NCBI RefSeq assembly: GCF_025060755.1
Contig: NZ_JANYUY010000020.1
Coordinates: forward strand, 1 to 64,000
Direction: 5' to 3'
Length of the DNA: 64,000 nt
From: Paenibacillus doosanensis
GTDB taxonomy: Bacteria; Bacillota; Bacilli; Paenibacillales; NBRC-103111
Shown here: piece by piece, positions 25,654 to 35,116 of the stretch
Numbering within the stretch: the stretch's first letter is position 1
Layout of the letters: each line of letters opens with the position of its first letter
Translations under genes and position numbers: made by a program
Notes under the pieces: model-generated
The model's database searches: none
Told to the model about the DNA's origin: nothing
What the model saw: only the letters and a program-made list of their open reading frames with translations

Positions 25654-26577
25654 GCCGGCCGTATCTCTTCCGAGCCAATCGACCCATTGCAAAAAACGGT
25701 TGCGCTCAATCAGCTTCGACAATGAAAGCCGCCATGTTACCGCGTGCAGTCCCGCGAGCAAAAGAACGGCGGCAGCCTGCAGCTTCCATCCGAAGCACAG
25801 CGCGATCCAGGCCCCGAGCAGGAAGCCGAGCAGATTGGAGCCCGTATCCCCCAGCATCAGCTCCCCCTTCAAATCGGGCTGCGCGAGAACGGCGCAGGCG
25901 GCTATGACCGGCAGCAGAGACGGTATGATTCCGCCGCCGAAACCTTCCTTGTTTGCGGACGCCGCCATGACCGCCAGCAGGACGGCCGCGATCAGGGCGA
26001 AGCCCTTTAGCGCCCGTCCGGGCCTCGTATCCAGCAGATTGATCGCATTGGTCGTCAGGCCGATCAATAACCATTGCAGCGCAAGCCCGAGCACCGCCGG
26101 ACCGGCTCCGCTGCCGCCCCCCTCGGGGACGATGATCCATAGCGCCGCTATCCCCGTCGCCCCCGCTTTAACGGCGCCGGTGCTGATAACCCTGCGTTCC
26201 TTCCACAATCGGAAATGGCCTGCGAAGCCTTTGTAGGCTTTATGCCCTACCGTGTCGTCAATAAAGCCTGCCAGCGCTACCATGCTGGCCGCCCCGGCCA
26301 GAGAAACGGGCAGCTTCTCCGCCAAAGATGCGGCCCCGGTGCCCATTGCGGCTTCGGTCAACCCGAAGGCAGCCGCGAGCTTATACCAAAGCGCCTGACA
26401 TACTAGCAGCAGCCAGATCATCAGCCCTCCCGACGTCGGGATCGACTCGCCCCTGTAATTGCGGTCGGTCAGGCCGTGCGCGCTCATAAACTTCATCGCC
26501 GCCGGGAACAGCGCTTTGCCCAGCATAACCCAGCAGACGAATTGCAGCGCCCAGCCCATCCAGACCGTCCCTAGCAT
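25645..26577 (-). CDS. MraY/WecA-like polyprenyl-phosphate sugar transferase
   Basis: 310 residues from ATG 26577 (GGAGG site inside the preceding gene, 7-bp overlap). About eight to nine membrane helices. PNPT marks: GLTDRNYRGESIPTSGGLM, the Asp pair GFIDDTVG, TNAINLLDTRPGRALKG and GDTGSNLLGFLLG. Such enzymes attach a sugar-1-phosphate to undecaprenyl phosphate. Not MraY itself, which has a fixed place in the mur operon; likely for a wall glycan. Partner of the GT2 and SteA-like genes upstream. Confidence 0.82.
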   Translation of the reverse strand: MLGTVWMGWALQFVCWVMLGKALFPAAMKFMSAHGLTDRNYRGESIPTSGGLMIWLLLVCQALWYKLAAAFGLTEAAMGTGAASLAEKLPVSLAGAASMVALAGFIDDTVGHKAYKGFAGHFRLWKERRVISTGAVKAGATGIAALWIIVPEGGGSGAGPAVLGLALQWLLIGLTTNAINLLDTRPGRALKGFALIAAVLLAVMAASANKEGFGGGIIPSLLPVIAACAVLAQPDLKGELMLGDTGSNLLGFLLGAWIALCFGWKLQAAAVLLLAGLHAVTWRLSLSKLIERNRFLQWVDWLGRDTAGKI

Positions 26578-27269
26578 ATCGGCTGCCTCCAGCGGCTCCA
26601 CAGCGTTCCGCCGACGGCGCACAGCTGCTTGCCGCGATGCATCCAGCCTCCGATATCCCGACCCGACACTCTATGAGCGAACGGCACATCCAGCTCTTGC
26701 ACGCGGTAGCCGAGCTTAACCGCATCGATGGTGAGCCCTACCTCCACGCCGAAGCCGCCGGCAAACCGGCCGATATGCTCCAGCACCCCGCGATGCGCGG
26801 CGCGCTGGCCGGATAAAGGTGCGACCGGCTCGAAGCCGGACAGGCGATGCACGCCTTTCCTGGCGAGCTTTTTAACCAAGCCGAAGCCGCTTTTCTTCTT
26901 CACCGGAGGCAAACTGGCGATCACCATATCCGATTGTCCCAGCAGCAGCGGTTCAACCAAGGAAGGGAACCGCTCGGCCGTCGCTCCAAGATCCGCATCG
27001 AGGAAGACGAGTATGCGGCCATGCGCCATTTTGCAGCCCGTGTGAAGAGCCGTTCCTTTGCCGTACGACCGGGGATGCTGCACGACCAGATCCGAGAGCG
27101 GCATCGCCAGCTTGAACGTGCCGTCGCGGCTTCCGTCATCGACCACAACGATCTCGGTACGCCTGTCTCTCAGCGCCGCGCACGCCTTGCGGATCGAGCG
27201 CAGCGTCTCTTCTATGTACCGCTCCTCATTGAACGCCGGTACGATGACCGACACTTCTGGCATCATCAT
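26571..27269 (-). CDS. GT2 family glycosyltransferase
   Basis: 232 residues, first of three ATG codons fits AGGGGGG. GT-A fold marks VSVIVPAFNEERYIEETL, VVDDGSRDGT, HPRSYGKGTALHTG and FLDADLGA. No C-terminal membrane helix. Probably transfers a sugar for a lipid-linked or wall polymer made with the next gene. Exact donor unknown. Confidence 0.85.
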   Translation of the reverse strand: MMMPEVSVIVPAFNEERYIEETLRSIRKACAALRDRRTEIVVVDDGSRDGTFKLAMPLSDLVVQHPRSYGKGTALHTGCKMAHGRILVFLDADLGATAERFPSLVEPLLLGQSDMVIASLPPVKKKSGFGLVKKLARKGVHRLSGFEPVAPLSGQRAAHRGVLEHIGRFAGGFGVEVGLTIDAVKLGYRVQELDVPFAHRVSGRDIGGWMHRGKQLCAVGGTLWSRWRQPIC

Positions 27270-27282
27270 AGTTTGACCCCCC

Positions 27283-28392
27283 TCACGTTTTGCTAATCCG
27301 CAGTTTGCGCAGCAAGCTGCAGGCCGCTTGTTTCCATGAAGCTTTCTTCCATGAAGCTTGCTTCCGGAGCCGCTTATCCAAGCCGCAGTTCAGCAGAGCA
27401 ATGCCCTTGGCGTCCGTCAGTTTGCTTCCGATTTTCATCCGGACGAGCACGGTGCTTCCCATCCCTTTCCGCCCTTTTTCCAGAAAATCGAACATATGGC
27501 TGTGCCCGCCTACGGTCACGATTTTTTCGCATTGATGATCGTATGCCAGGAGTAAGGCAATGTCTTCGCTCGTTCCGCATGAAGACAGCACCGCCGCCTC
27601 CAGGCCCAGCTTCCTGATTCTGCCCAGGCCCGGAGCCTCCCCGTCCGGATACGCGTGCACGACCAGCTCCGCTCCGCAGCGCAACGCTCGATCCGACGCG
27701 CTGTCCATATCCCCGATAATCAGATCGGGCCTGTAGCCTTGCTCCAGAAGAGCGTCGGCTCCGCCGTCCACTCCCACGAACACCGGCGCATAAGCTTCTA
27801 TGTATCCATTGAGCGCTGCCAAATCCTGCTTGTAATCGCGTCCTCGCGTCACTACCAGAACATGGCGGCCTTCTAAGCGAACCCGCAGCTCCGGGCAATA
27901 TAACGGTTTCAGGACAAGGTCTTTTTCTTTGTCTGCATAAGCCAAAGTATTATCGATAAACTCCCGCAGACGCTCGTGATGACCGTGGTGCGCTTGCTTG
28001 TAAAAGTACAGCCAGCGCTCTCTAGTAAACGCCGCGCATGGAATCGTCCGCTTCCCCGCCGTTATGCTTTCGGCAGTTACCGTCAATTCTTCATCATCGT
28101 TAATGAAGGACAGCGCGGAGCCTTCGATCTCCATAACGGTCACTCCCCGCTCAAGCAGCAGCAGCGGTCCGGTAACCGGCGCTGTTCCCGTCATAGTCTG
28201 TCCCGCGTTGACAACGCAGGTCACGCCGGCGGCAATCAGGCCTTCCGCAGCCAGATCGTCCAAGTCGTCGTGATCGATGACCGCTATGCAGCCGGGCCGT
28301 ATGATGCGCAGCAGCTCCTTCGTCACGCGATGCTTGCGCGCCGTACCTTTCGCGATCGGAACTGCCGTCGTTTTGCTGTTGGTTATAGCCAT
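27283..28392 (-). CDS. steA: SteA-like protein (thiamine pyrophosphokinase-like fold)
   Basis: 369 residues. The middle and C-terminal part has the TPK-like nucleotide site (FVGVDGGADALLEQGYRPDLIIGDMDS) and TSEDIALLLAY; a membrane helix near 320-340 is weak. Corynebacterium SteA sits at the cytokinetic ring with SteB; no SteB-like partner is next to it here. The tail carries a short tandem ASWK repeat (KQASWKKASWKQA). The ribosome site is weak. Confidence 0.75.
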   Translation of the reverse strand: MAITNSKTTAVPIAKGTARKHRVTKELLRIIRPGCIAVIDHDDLDDLAAEGLIAAGVTCVVNAGQTMTGTAPVTGPLLLLERGVTVMEIEGSALSFINDDEELTVTAESITAGKRTIPCAAFTRERWLYFYKQAHHGHHERLREFIDNTLAYADKEKDLVLKPLYCPELRVRLEGRHVLVVTRGRDYKQDLAALNGYIEAYAPVFVGVDGGADALLEQGYRPDLIIGDMDSASDRALRCGAELVVHAYPDGEAPGLGRIRKLGLEAAVLSSCGTSEDIALLLAYDHQCEKIVTVGGHSHMFDFLEKGRKGMGSTVLVRMKIGSKLTDAKGIALLNCGLDKRLRKQASWKKASWKQAACSLLRKLRISKT

Positions 28393-28856
28393 ATTGCCAG
28401 CACTTCGCTTTCTACGCCATGAGATGATCTCGCTTACTATTTTTCGTCGTTGCCGTCATTCTCATACATGGGGAGCGAATCGTTTTCTTAAGTAGGAACA
28501 AATCCCCCAGAAGTGACGTGATGCTCTGAAGCTTGTTCCGTCCGCATCCAGCCTAAGCTGGATCGGCGTCTATCGGCGTCTAACCATTCCTCTGGGATCG
28601 TTCTATGGGTAGACTTTACTTTCGGGGGAGCACCCGGATATCCACAGGATATGGCTGCGCATCATTTCCTAAACAAAAATAAAAAACATCCCCGGCGACC
28701 TGCCGAAGATGTCCTCATATTCATGCTGTAAAATGATGGAATGCATCCGCCCGCTTAGACATATGCTCTTTCATGTGACGACTGCATCGAAAGCGTCCCT
28801 AGCCAAAGCATGGCGATGCGGCTACCCATAACCATGTCGCTTAAGGGGAACAGAAC
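28393..28856. other. 464-bp gene-free stretch
   Basis: Holds a terminator (28676-28712), a small perfect hairpin ATCCAGC/GCTGGAT (28546-28563) and a 10-bp tandem repeat ATCGGCGTCT just after it. No frame with a ribosome site and no known RNA was recognised. Confidence 0.6.
28676..28712 (-). terminator. Intrinsic terminator
   Basis: On the minus strand ACATC..CGGC, 5-nt loop, GCCG..GATGT followed by T6AT5. It stops transcripts coming from the 95-aa gene at 28857-29144. Confidence 0.75.
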
Positions 28857-29144
28857 TTATTCATCGATTAGCGTCAGGCCGCCTTGAAACCAGTTAGCGT
28901 ATTCGGAGGAATCGAGCGCTTCCCCGACATATTGCAAAACTGCCGCTTTCTCCTCAGGCTTGAAGTTGTATTTGCAGTCCATCCTATTGAAAACGAGCCG
29001 CAGTTCTTCCAATCGGCCGTCCTTATGTCCCTTCAATTGAACGACGTAGAGCTCGTCCGGCTCATCCGTAAATTTGCAGCCGATATCGATCAGCAGCGTA
29101 TCCCCGCTCGAATCCGCTTCCATCTGACAATAATCGAATTCCAT
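28857..29144 (-). CDS. Hypothetical 95-aa protein
   Basis: Starts MEFDYCQMEA, ends GGLTLIDE. GGGAGG ribosome site before the ATG and a terminator after it support a real gene. Acidic, soluble, beta-rich looking, no membrane helix. I do not recognise the family. Divergent from the 104-aa gene. Confidence 0.7.
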   Translation of the reverse strand: MEFDYCQMEADSSGDTLLIDIGCKFTDEPDELYVVQLKGHKDGRLEELRLVFNRMDCKYNFKPEEKAAVLQYVGEALDSSEYANWFQGGLTLIDE

Positions 29145-29214
29145 GATGTCCTCCCAAAAATATACTTTTTTTAGAGTTCAGCAACAATATTCTACATTTT
29201 GTGCAAAATTTCTA

Positions 29215-29223
29215 TGCTATAAT
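29215..29223 (+). promoter_or_regulatory. Extended -10 promoter
   Basis: TGCTATAAT, a TGn plus perfect -10, 32 bp before the start of the 104-aa gene. Confidence 0.5.
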
Positions 29224-29254
29224 GATACTTATCTTAGCGTAAGGAGTAGGGTCA

Positions 29255-29569
29255 ATGCAAAAAACATGTCAGAAAATTGTTCGTGTTCAGAACGGTCTTA
29301 TAACGGAAATTTATGATGGCTTACTGTACCGCGACTTTCAGGACAATGATAGCGCATTGAAGGAATTGCTGATGGATGACGTCGGTCTTGATTTCGACTC
29401 CATACTCCACACCTATGAAGAGTTAATTCAGGAGTTGGCGACAACCTTTCCGCACCTTCGCGATTTTATTGGCAGCCGTCTGCCGGAAGGGTGGCTCAGC
29501 TGGGCGGAGCAAACGTATCAGCCCGTGCCTGCGCTGCCGGCCGGTTCGTCGTCCAACCGTCAGCCGTAA
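29255..29569 (+). CDS. Hypothetical 104-aa protein
   Basis: ATG with AAGGAG at 9-10 nt and a promoter just before it. Acidic, mostly helical; sequence MQKTCQKIVRVQNGL then RDFQDNDSALKELLMDD. No membrane segment. The Pro/Ser tail is not conserved-looking. No family recognised. Confidence 0.75.
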   Translation: MQKTCQKIVRVQNGLITEIYDGLLYRDFQDNDSALKELLMDDVGLDFDSILHTYEELIQELATTFPHLRDFIGSRLPEGWLSWAEQTYQPVPALPAGSSSNRQP

Positions 29570-29665
29570 AGCGGGCAAGGCAGGTTATGATTTTGAGCGG
29601 CAGGCATAATCCTTGACGGACCATCCATACTATACTTGATTTCATCCGCAAGGAGGCTAACCACT

Positions 29666-29848
29666 ATGGTCCATAATCTGGAAAGCAATTACGATTGCTC
29701 GAACGCAGGCAGCGATATTCACGAGCTGCAGGAGCAGCTTCAAGCGCTGAAGAGCGGTTCCGACGGTTCCAAGGAATCTGCGGAACAAATCAACCGGCTG
29801 GAGAACCAAATCCATTTTATCAAGAACAAATGCGATATTCACCCGTAA
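29666..29848 (+). CDS. Small coiled-coil protein, 60 aa
   Basis: ATG at 29666 with AAGGAGG; an upstream in-frame ATG lacks a ribosome site. Residues 18-53 form heptads (ELQEQLQALKSG...INRLENQIHFIKNK). Two Cys residues (N- and C-terminal) could link. Followed by a strong terminator. Function unknown. Confidence 0.7.
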   Translation: MVHNLESNYDCSNAGSDIHELQEQLQALKSGSDGSKESAEQINRLENQIHFIKNKCDIHP

Positions 29849-29870
29849 GGCAATCTGTTCGTCGCCCATG

Positions 29871-29909
29871 GAAAGCACAGCCGATCTTGCGAAGCTGTGC
29901 TTTCTTTAT
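29871..29909. terminator. Terminator of the coiled-coil gene
   Basis: GAAAGCACAGC (29871-29881) pairs perfectly with GCTGTGCTTTC (29894-29904), then TTTATT. Confidence 0.85.
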
Positions 29910-30172
29910 TGTACGGGCTCTTCAATCAGCGAGATATCTACGATGTCGTCAAGCAGAATCCAAGAGTATTCTTCATCATTCTCTATTTTGATCTGTCTTT
30001 GTTTCTTATCCAGCAGCGTTATTTGGCCCTGGAAGGTCTGATCCTCCCGGTCCGTACGGACGGTAACGACAGACTCCAGCTTTGCCGACATGATGGTATT
30101 CAGCGATTGGTCCCAATCACCCGGATGCATCTTCAGGAAGTCCGTCCGCCATTCCAAACTTGTCATTTTCAT
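29906..30172 (-). CDS. YolD-like family protein
   Basis: 88 residues from ATG 30172 (GAGGTG site). WRTDFLKMHPGDW..., then a beta-rich part with GQITLLDKKQRQIKIENDEEYSWILLDDIVDI, which is the usual C-terminal pattern of YolD-like proteins. Some YolD proteins go with Y-family polymerases; none is near here. Confidence 0.6.
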   Translation of the reverse strand: MKMTSLEWRTDFLKMHPGDWDQSLNTIMSAKLESVVTVRTDREDQTFQGQITLLDKKQRQIKIENDEEYSWILLDDIVDISLIEEPVQ

Positions 30173-30274
30173 GTAATCCCACCTCAAATAAAGAACATAT
30201 GTTCCTATTATATCGAATGTTCGATAATAAAATCAACCGGAATATGTGAACTCTAACCGATAAGGAGGTTAACG

Positions 30275-30517
30275 ATGAATATTGAAAATGCGATTCGCGA
30301 AAAATTTAAATGCGCCAAGTGCAGTACAACCTCATGCAGAATCAAAGAAGTGGCGATGACCGGCACCGGTCTTAGCAAAATGTTCGACATCCAGCACAAC
30401 CATTTTCTTTTCGTATCTTGCGAGCATTGCGGTTTCGTCGAAGTGTATAACCCGTCCATTCTCGAAGGCAAAACGCGGGGGCAGCTGGGTACGGTGCTCG
30501 ATATTTTATTCGGCTGA
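30275..30517 (+). CDS. Zinc-ribbon protein
   Basis: 80 residues, perfect AAGGAGG site. CAKC near residue 13 and CEHC near residue 49 form a split zinc ribbon; the end GTVLDILFG is typical of the short Zn-ribbon nucleic-acid-binding-like family. Role unknown. Confidence 0.75.
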   Translation: MNIENAIREKFKCAKCSTTSCRIKEVAMTGTGLSKMFDIQHNHFLFVSCEHCGFVEVYNPSILEGKTRGQLGTVLDILFG

Positions 30518-30624
30518 CCTTGCGTGAGAAAGGCGTCTTGGCCACAGATGTCCGGGCCGCGTTCTGCGGCAGTTTAAACCTGCTTATGCGGCAAAGAAGC
30601 CGCTTTCCCTTATGAACGGGCAAA

Positions 30625-30654
30625 AGACCCTATCTGCGTCGGCAGACAGGGTCT
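30625..30654. terminator. Terminator of the sulfatase operon
   Basis: AGACCCTATCTGC (30625-30637), GTCG loop, GCAGACAGGGTCT (30642-30654), one mismatch. On the minus strand TTTTG follows, after the last gene of the sulfatase operon. Confidence 0.85.
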
Positions 30655-30692
30655 CTTCATTGCGGATAGAGCAGGCAGGCCGTATCCTCTTG

Positions 30693-32159
30693 TTAATCCA
30701 GCCCCAGGCGCGCATACTGCTCCGCCGGAGCGTCGCTGTCGGCCATCAGCCGCTTCATCAGTTCGATCATTCTGCGCTCCGTCTCCGGATGAGCGGTCAG
30801 CGGCTTCTGCTGATACGGGTCGTCCTGCACATCGTACAGCAAGGTGCCGAAGGTATGGTAGTGGTTGTAACCGGACGCCCGAATTTTCATCGTGCGCACG
30901 CCTTTGGTAAATGAGAACGGCTCCTGCAGGCTGATTTCCTGCAGCTCCCGCACCGAGAAACGGCTGCGCATATGGGTCGGCATCAGCGTGTAATTGTATA
31001 AAGGCGTGTTGTCTTCGGACACCGGCGCCCGCATATATACGTACCTTCCGTCGGTCACATTGACATGCGCCCCGTGCAGCCCGAAGAGCGCCGCCTCGCG
31101 CACCGCCTCGTCCCGGGCAATCGTATGCTTAAGCGGCTTCCCCTGCATATCCGGAGGAATCTCCACTCCGAAATAGTCCAGCAGCGTCGGCGCAAAGTCG
31201 ATCGTCTGCACGAGGCTCTGTCTTCGTTCGTTGCGCGCTCCGCTGCGGGGGTCCCAAATAAATAAAGGGATATGGGCGATTTCGTTGTAAAACGGCATGA
31301 TCGTCTTGGCCCACCAATCGTGTTCGCCGAGCAAATACCCGTGATCCGTGTTGACGATAAGCATCGTATCCTTCCACAAATCGAGCTCATCCATCGTATC
31401 GAGCACCTTGCCCAAATAATGATCGCACATGCTAAGAAGCGCGGCGTACTCGTAACGGACATGCTCAATCTCTTCCTTCGTCTCCTTCACGGGGCCGTAC
31501 GGCGGCCAGTCAAAGTGCTTCCCGTCATACTTGTGGGGATATAAGTCCCGGTATGCCTGAGGCGCATAGAACGGCTCATGCGGATCGAACGTTTCGATCT
31601 GCAGAAACCATCTGTCCGCATCGCCGTTGCGGCGTATGAATTCAAGCCCCTTCTCCATCGTCTGCGCCTGGGGAAAGTCCTTCTCCTCGCGGATATACTG
31701 CCGGTTGATCCAATCCTGGCGGATCAGCTGATGCATCTGCTTCATCCCGATCATATCGGGAAGCTCGGGGTCGCCTACTTCCCCCTTCCACGGATCGCCC
31801 TCCTGCCCGCGGATCAGCTCGAACGAGCTGTAGCGCGTATGATACGTTCCCCCGCCGTCCTCCCAGTAATGCTGATGATCGGTGACGATATGGGTATACA
31901 CGCCGTGCTGCTTCAATATTTCCGGCATCGAGTCGTCGAACGGCTCCATCGGCCCCCAGCTGCGGTGCAGGAAGTTGTATCTACCTGTCTGCAGCTCCCG
32001 CCGCGCAGGCATGCACGGCATACTGCCGACGTAGGCCTGATCGAAGGTCACCGTCTTTTCGGCCAGCCGCTTGAAATTGGGAGCGTGAATCCAGTCGCAG
32101 CCGTAGGGAGGCAGCATATGTCTGTTGAGCGTGTCGAACATAAGCATGATCGCTTTCAT
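30693..32159 (-). CDS. Sulfatase (alkaline phosphatase fold), first
   Basis: 488 residues. The formylglycine site is C-x-P-x-R type, CMPARRELQTGR near residue 50; metal residues in MLMFDTLNRHMLPPYG, TDHQHYW, NTDHGYLLGEHDWW. The Cys must be turned into formylglycine by a maturation enzyme not seen in the window. No signal peptide, so it acts inside the cell on an imported sulfated sugar. Last gene of the seven-gene minus-strand operon. Confidence 0.92.
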   Translation of the reverse strand: MKAIMLMFDTLNRHMLPPYGCDWIHAPNFKRLAEKTVTFDQAYVGSMPCMPARRELQTGRYNFLHRSWGPMEPFDDSMPEILKQHGVYTHIVTDHQHYWEDGGGTYHTRYSSFELIRGQEGDPWKGEVGDPELPDMIGMKQMHQLIRQDWINRQYIREEKDFPQAQTMEKGLEFIRRNGDADRWFLQIETFDPHEPFYAPQAYRDLYPHKYDGKHFDWPPYGPVKETKEEIEHVRYEYAALLSMCDHYLGKVLDTMDELDLWKDTMLIVNTDHGYLLGEHDWWAKTIMPFYNEIAHIPLFIWDPRSGARNERRQSLVQTIDFAPTLLDYFGVEIPPDMQGKPLKHTIARDEAVREAALFGLHGAHVNVTDGRYVYMRAPVSEDNTPLYNYTLMPTHMRSRFSVRELQEISLQEPFSFTKGVRTMKIRASGYNHYHTFGTLLYDVQDDPYQQKPLTAHPETERRMIELMKRLMADSDAPAEQYARLGLD

Positions 32160-32161
32160 GG

Positions 32162-33994
32162 TTAACCCTCGCTTTCGTTATGGTTGTGCAATAAGTGGAG
32201 CGGCAGCCGCAGCGAAGCGACCGTCCCGCGCCCTTCGAAGGAATCCAGGCTCAGCCCGTAAGGCGCGCCGTACTGCAGCACAATGCGCGCATGCACGTTC
32301 GCGATGCCGAGGCTCGCCTGCTTGCCGTATTCGCGCAGCGCGTTTTCCGAGAGCTTGCCAAGCATCGCTTGAATGGACTCCAGCCGCTCGCGGCGAATGC
32401 CCGGTCCGTTATCCGCCACCTCGATGACAAGATCGTTCTGATCGTCGAAGGCGTTGACGATGATGCTTCCTTTGCCTTCCTTCGGCTCAATCGCGTATTT
32501 GACCGCGTTTTCCACGAGCGGCTGCACGATCAGCTTAGGGATCAGGCAATTCATAAATTTCCCGTTGACGCTGATCTGGCTGCGGAACGTTCCCGGAAAC
32601 CGGACATGAATGACGGACAAATAATGCTTGAGCTGCGCAAGCTCCTCCTCCAGCTTCACAATCGCGTTCATATCCTGAGCGGTATAACGGTAAAAATCCG
32701 CCAGACTTCGCGCCATCGTGACCATCTCCGGCATATCCTCCAGATATGCCATGCTTTTGATAATATCGAGAGAATTATATAAAAAATGCGGATTGATCTG
32801 AGTTTGCAGCGCCTTCACCAAAGCTTCCTTCTCCCTGAGCTGAAGGCTGACCTCCTGCAGCTTTAAGGTGCTTACCGTTTCCAGCAAATGATTGACCTGT
32901 TCGATCATCATATTGAAGCTTCGATTCAAATACTGAAATTCGTCATAACCCGAGGCGTATGTGGCGCGCACCTGCAGATCGCCCCGCTCCACGCTGCCCA
33001 TCACCTGCCGGAGATGCAGGATCGGCTTCACGAACGCGCCGGATAGAAAAGGAACCACCAATATAATACATACGGCGATGATGAGAAAAGCGAGAAGCAT
33101 CGTGTTGGGCGTATGCTTGGACGCGGAAGCCATCTCCTCGTACGGGACGACGGAGACGAACGTCCAGCCTGTCGTATCCGACCGGGTCACGGCGACCAGT
33201 GTCCGCTGTCCTTCCCACTGCTGAATCGAAGCGTTCTCGTTATCGGACAGATCCAGCTGCCGCAACGCGGTCTGCTCCCGCGGCAGGCCGAGCCATTTGT
33301 AATTGGGATAATATGTAATACTGTCCCGATCGGAAATAATGAAGAACCGCCCCTGGGGCGCAAGAGACGATTTCTCGAAGGTGCGCTGAATTTCGTCCAG
33401 TTGAAAATCGATCACCAATTTGCCCAGCAAATCCATATTTTCCACGCTGTAAATCGGCATTTCCAAGGAAAGCACCCTTACATCCTCGTTCACATACTTG
33501 ACGGCATGGGTTGAGATCACCGTCGTCTTCTCCGAAATGCCGTTATGATACCACGGCTCCTGAGCAAGCAGCTCCTCCGATCGGAGCGCCAGATTGGTCA
33601 TAGCCAAGGTGCGGTTATCCGCAGACAACAGGAACATCCCTACGATCTCGGGATAATTGAGCGCCACGTATCTTCTGAGCACGGACTGAACCTCAACCTG
33701 CTCCTCAAGGGTCGCCGCCTGTCCGTATTTCATCCACTGCTGCACATGCTCATCCTTGGCCACGGAGGAAGTCGATTTGGTCAGCTGGTAAATGTAAAAG
33801 TCGATATGATGGTTCAGCCTAAGCGTCGCTTCCTGGGAGATGCGATGGAAATCCCGTTTAATCCCGCTGCTGTATAAGTGAAACGATAAGAATCCCATCA
33901 GCAAAATCGTCAGCAAGCCTACCAGCAAAAAAGCGACGGTTAGTTTCGTTTTAATGGAGAAATGAAGGTGGAAGCGCTTTAACATTGGCTTCAT
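32162..33994 (-). CDS. YesM-type sensor histidine kinase
   Basis: 610 residues. Membrane helix near 15-37, large extracytoplasmic dCache-like sensor (40-300), helix near 305-327, HAMP, then the His_kinase domain QTQINPHFLYNSLDIIKSM with phospho-acceptor His, and HATPase with VQPLVENAVKYAI and DNGPGI. This family senses sugars outside the cell and signals to YesN-type regulators. Only 2-4 bp from both neighbours. Confidence 0.94.
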   Translation of the reverse strand: MKPMLKRFHLHFSIKTKLTVAFLLVGLLTILLMGFLSFHLYSSGIKRDFHRISQEATLRLNHHIDFYIYQLTKSTSSVAKDEHVQQWMKYGQAATLEEQVEVQSVLRRYVALNYPEIVGMFLLSADNRTLAMTNLALRSEELLAQEPWYHNGISEKTTVISTHAVKYVNEDVRVLSLEMPIYSVENMDLLGKLVIDFQLDEIQRTFEKSSLAPQGRFFIISDRDSITYYPNYKWLGLPREQTALRQLDLSDNENASIQQWEGQRTLVAVTRSDTTGWTFVSVVPYEEMASASKHTPNTMLLAFLIIAVCIILVVPFLSGAFVKPILHLRQVMGSVERGDLQVRATYASGYDEFQYLNRSFNMMIEQVNHLLETVSTLKLQEVSLQLREKEALVKALQTQINPHFLYNSLDIIKSMAYLEDMPEMVTMARSLADFYRYTAQDMNAIVKLEEELAQLKHYLSVIHVRFPGTFRSQISVNGKFMNCLIPKLIVQPLVENAVKYAIEPKEGKGSIIVNAFDDQNDLVIEVADNGPGIRRERLESIQAMLGKLSENALREYGKQASLGIANVHARIVLQYGAPYGLSLDSFEGRGTVASLRLPLHLLHNHNESEG

Positions 33995-33998
33995 ACGC

Positions 33999-35015
33999 TC
34001 ACACGCTTAACCATTTCCGGTATTCCTTAGGGGACTGTCCCGTCATTTGCTTGAACACCCGGTTAAAATGCGGCAGCGACTGAAAGCCTACCTGTTCGGC
34101 AACCTCGTACACTTTGCGCTCTCCGTCGACGAGCAGAAGCTTGGCCTGCTGCACGCGCAGCGCATTAAGGTAGTTAATAAACGACTGCCCCGTATATTTC
34201 TTGAACAGCAAGCTGAACTGCGAGACGCTGATATGGAAACGCTGCGTCATATCCGACACGGAGAGCTCCTCATGATAATGAGCCTGCAAATAATCGCACA
34301 CCTTGCGGATAATTTGCCGCATTTCGCCGCTCGTCATCGCGTTATAGCATTGCAGCCATTCCTCGGTAAGCTTGAGAAAATGAGCCCGGATCTCCTCCGC
34401 CCGTCCCCCCGCCACGGTCGGAATGCGCGCGTAACCGGGCTGCATGCTTTGAATGAGCTCGTTATATTTGCCGGAAAAGGTGCGCAGCAGCACGTTCTTC
34501 TCGCTTTCTTGCAAGTCCGCGGCATTGATGATGCGGCTGACGAGGCCCCCCTGCTCCTCGAACAGCGACTGAGCGTCATATTCGGTTATTTTATCGAAAA
34601 ACAGCTGAATGCCCAAATAATACTGCCGCAGCTTATGAAATTGCGGAATTCGTTCTTTGGCCTTCTCCAGCGCCTTGCTCAGCTCTTCCTCCAGAACCGG
34701 CTTCAAAAGAAAATCGCTGACGTCGTATCTCAGCGCCTGGCGCGCATATTCGAATTCGTTGTATCCGGTAAGAATGATCGTTATGACCGGCAGCCGCCGC
34801 TCGGCGATCTCCCGCACAAGCCACAGGCCGTCTTGAACAGGCATCATAATATCGGTAATGACAATGGTCGGCCATACTTGATAAATAGCCTGCAGCGCCT
34901 CTTCGCCGTTGCCCGCCTCGGCTGCGACCTCGAAGGCTCCGCCCAGTTTTTCGACCATTTTGACGACAGCGCCGCGAATCCATTGTTCATCCTCTACGAC
35001 CATAACCTGATACAT
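33999..35015 (-). CDS. YesN-type AraC-family response regulator
   Basis: 338 residues. N-terminal receiver with VMVVEDEQWIRG, VITDIMMPVQDG (Asp acceptor) and LTGYNEFEYARQAL; a middle linker; C-terminal double helix-turn-helix (CDYLQAHYHEELSVSDMTQRFHISVSQFSLLFKK, VAEQVGFQSLPHFNRVFKQMTGQSPKEYR). Partner of the adjacent kinase. Its probable target is the 19-bp site pair between the divergent sulfatase genes. Confidence 0.94.
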   Translation of the reverse strand: MYQVMVVEDEQWIRGAVVKMVEKLGGAFEVAAEAGNGEEALQAIYQVWPTIVITDIMMPVQDGLWLVREIAERRLPVITIILTGYNEFEYARQALRYDVSDFLLKPVLEEELSKALEKAKERIPQFHKLRQYYLGIQLFFDKITEYDAQSLFEEQGGLVSRIINAADLQESEKNVLLRTFSGKYNELIQSMQPGYARIPTVAGGRAEEIRAHFLKLTEEWLQCYNAMTSGEMRQIIRKVCDYLQAHYHEELSVSDMTQRFHISVSQFSLLFKKYTGQSFINYLNALRVQQAKLLLVDGERKVYEVAEQVGFQSLPHFNRVFKQMTGQSPKEYRKWLSV

Positions 35016-35116
35016 AAGAACACCATCCCATTGTTTAGTAATGACATGACGGTATGATGCAGAAGGGACATGTCCTTCCCATTATAGCACGCCAGGAGGC
35101 TGCTCCCGCCGCCGGC

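Noticed and set aside
31578-32165. Plus-strand open frame of 195 codons
   Set aside because: Antisense shadow of the first sulfatase.
34047-35057. Long plus-strand open frame of 336 codons
   Set aside because: Antisense to the YesN regulator, with no ribosome site and no family features; caused by high-GC codon use.
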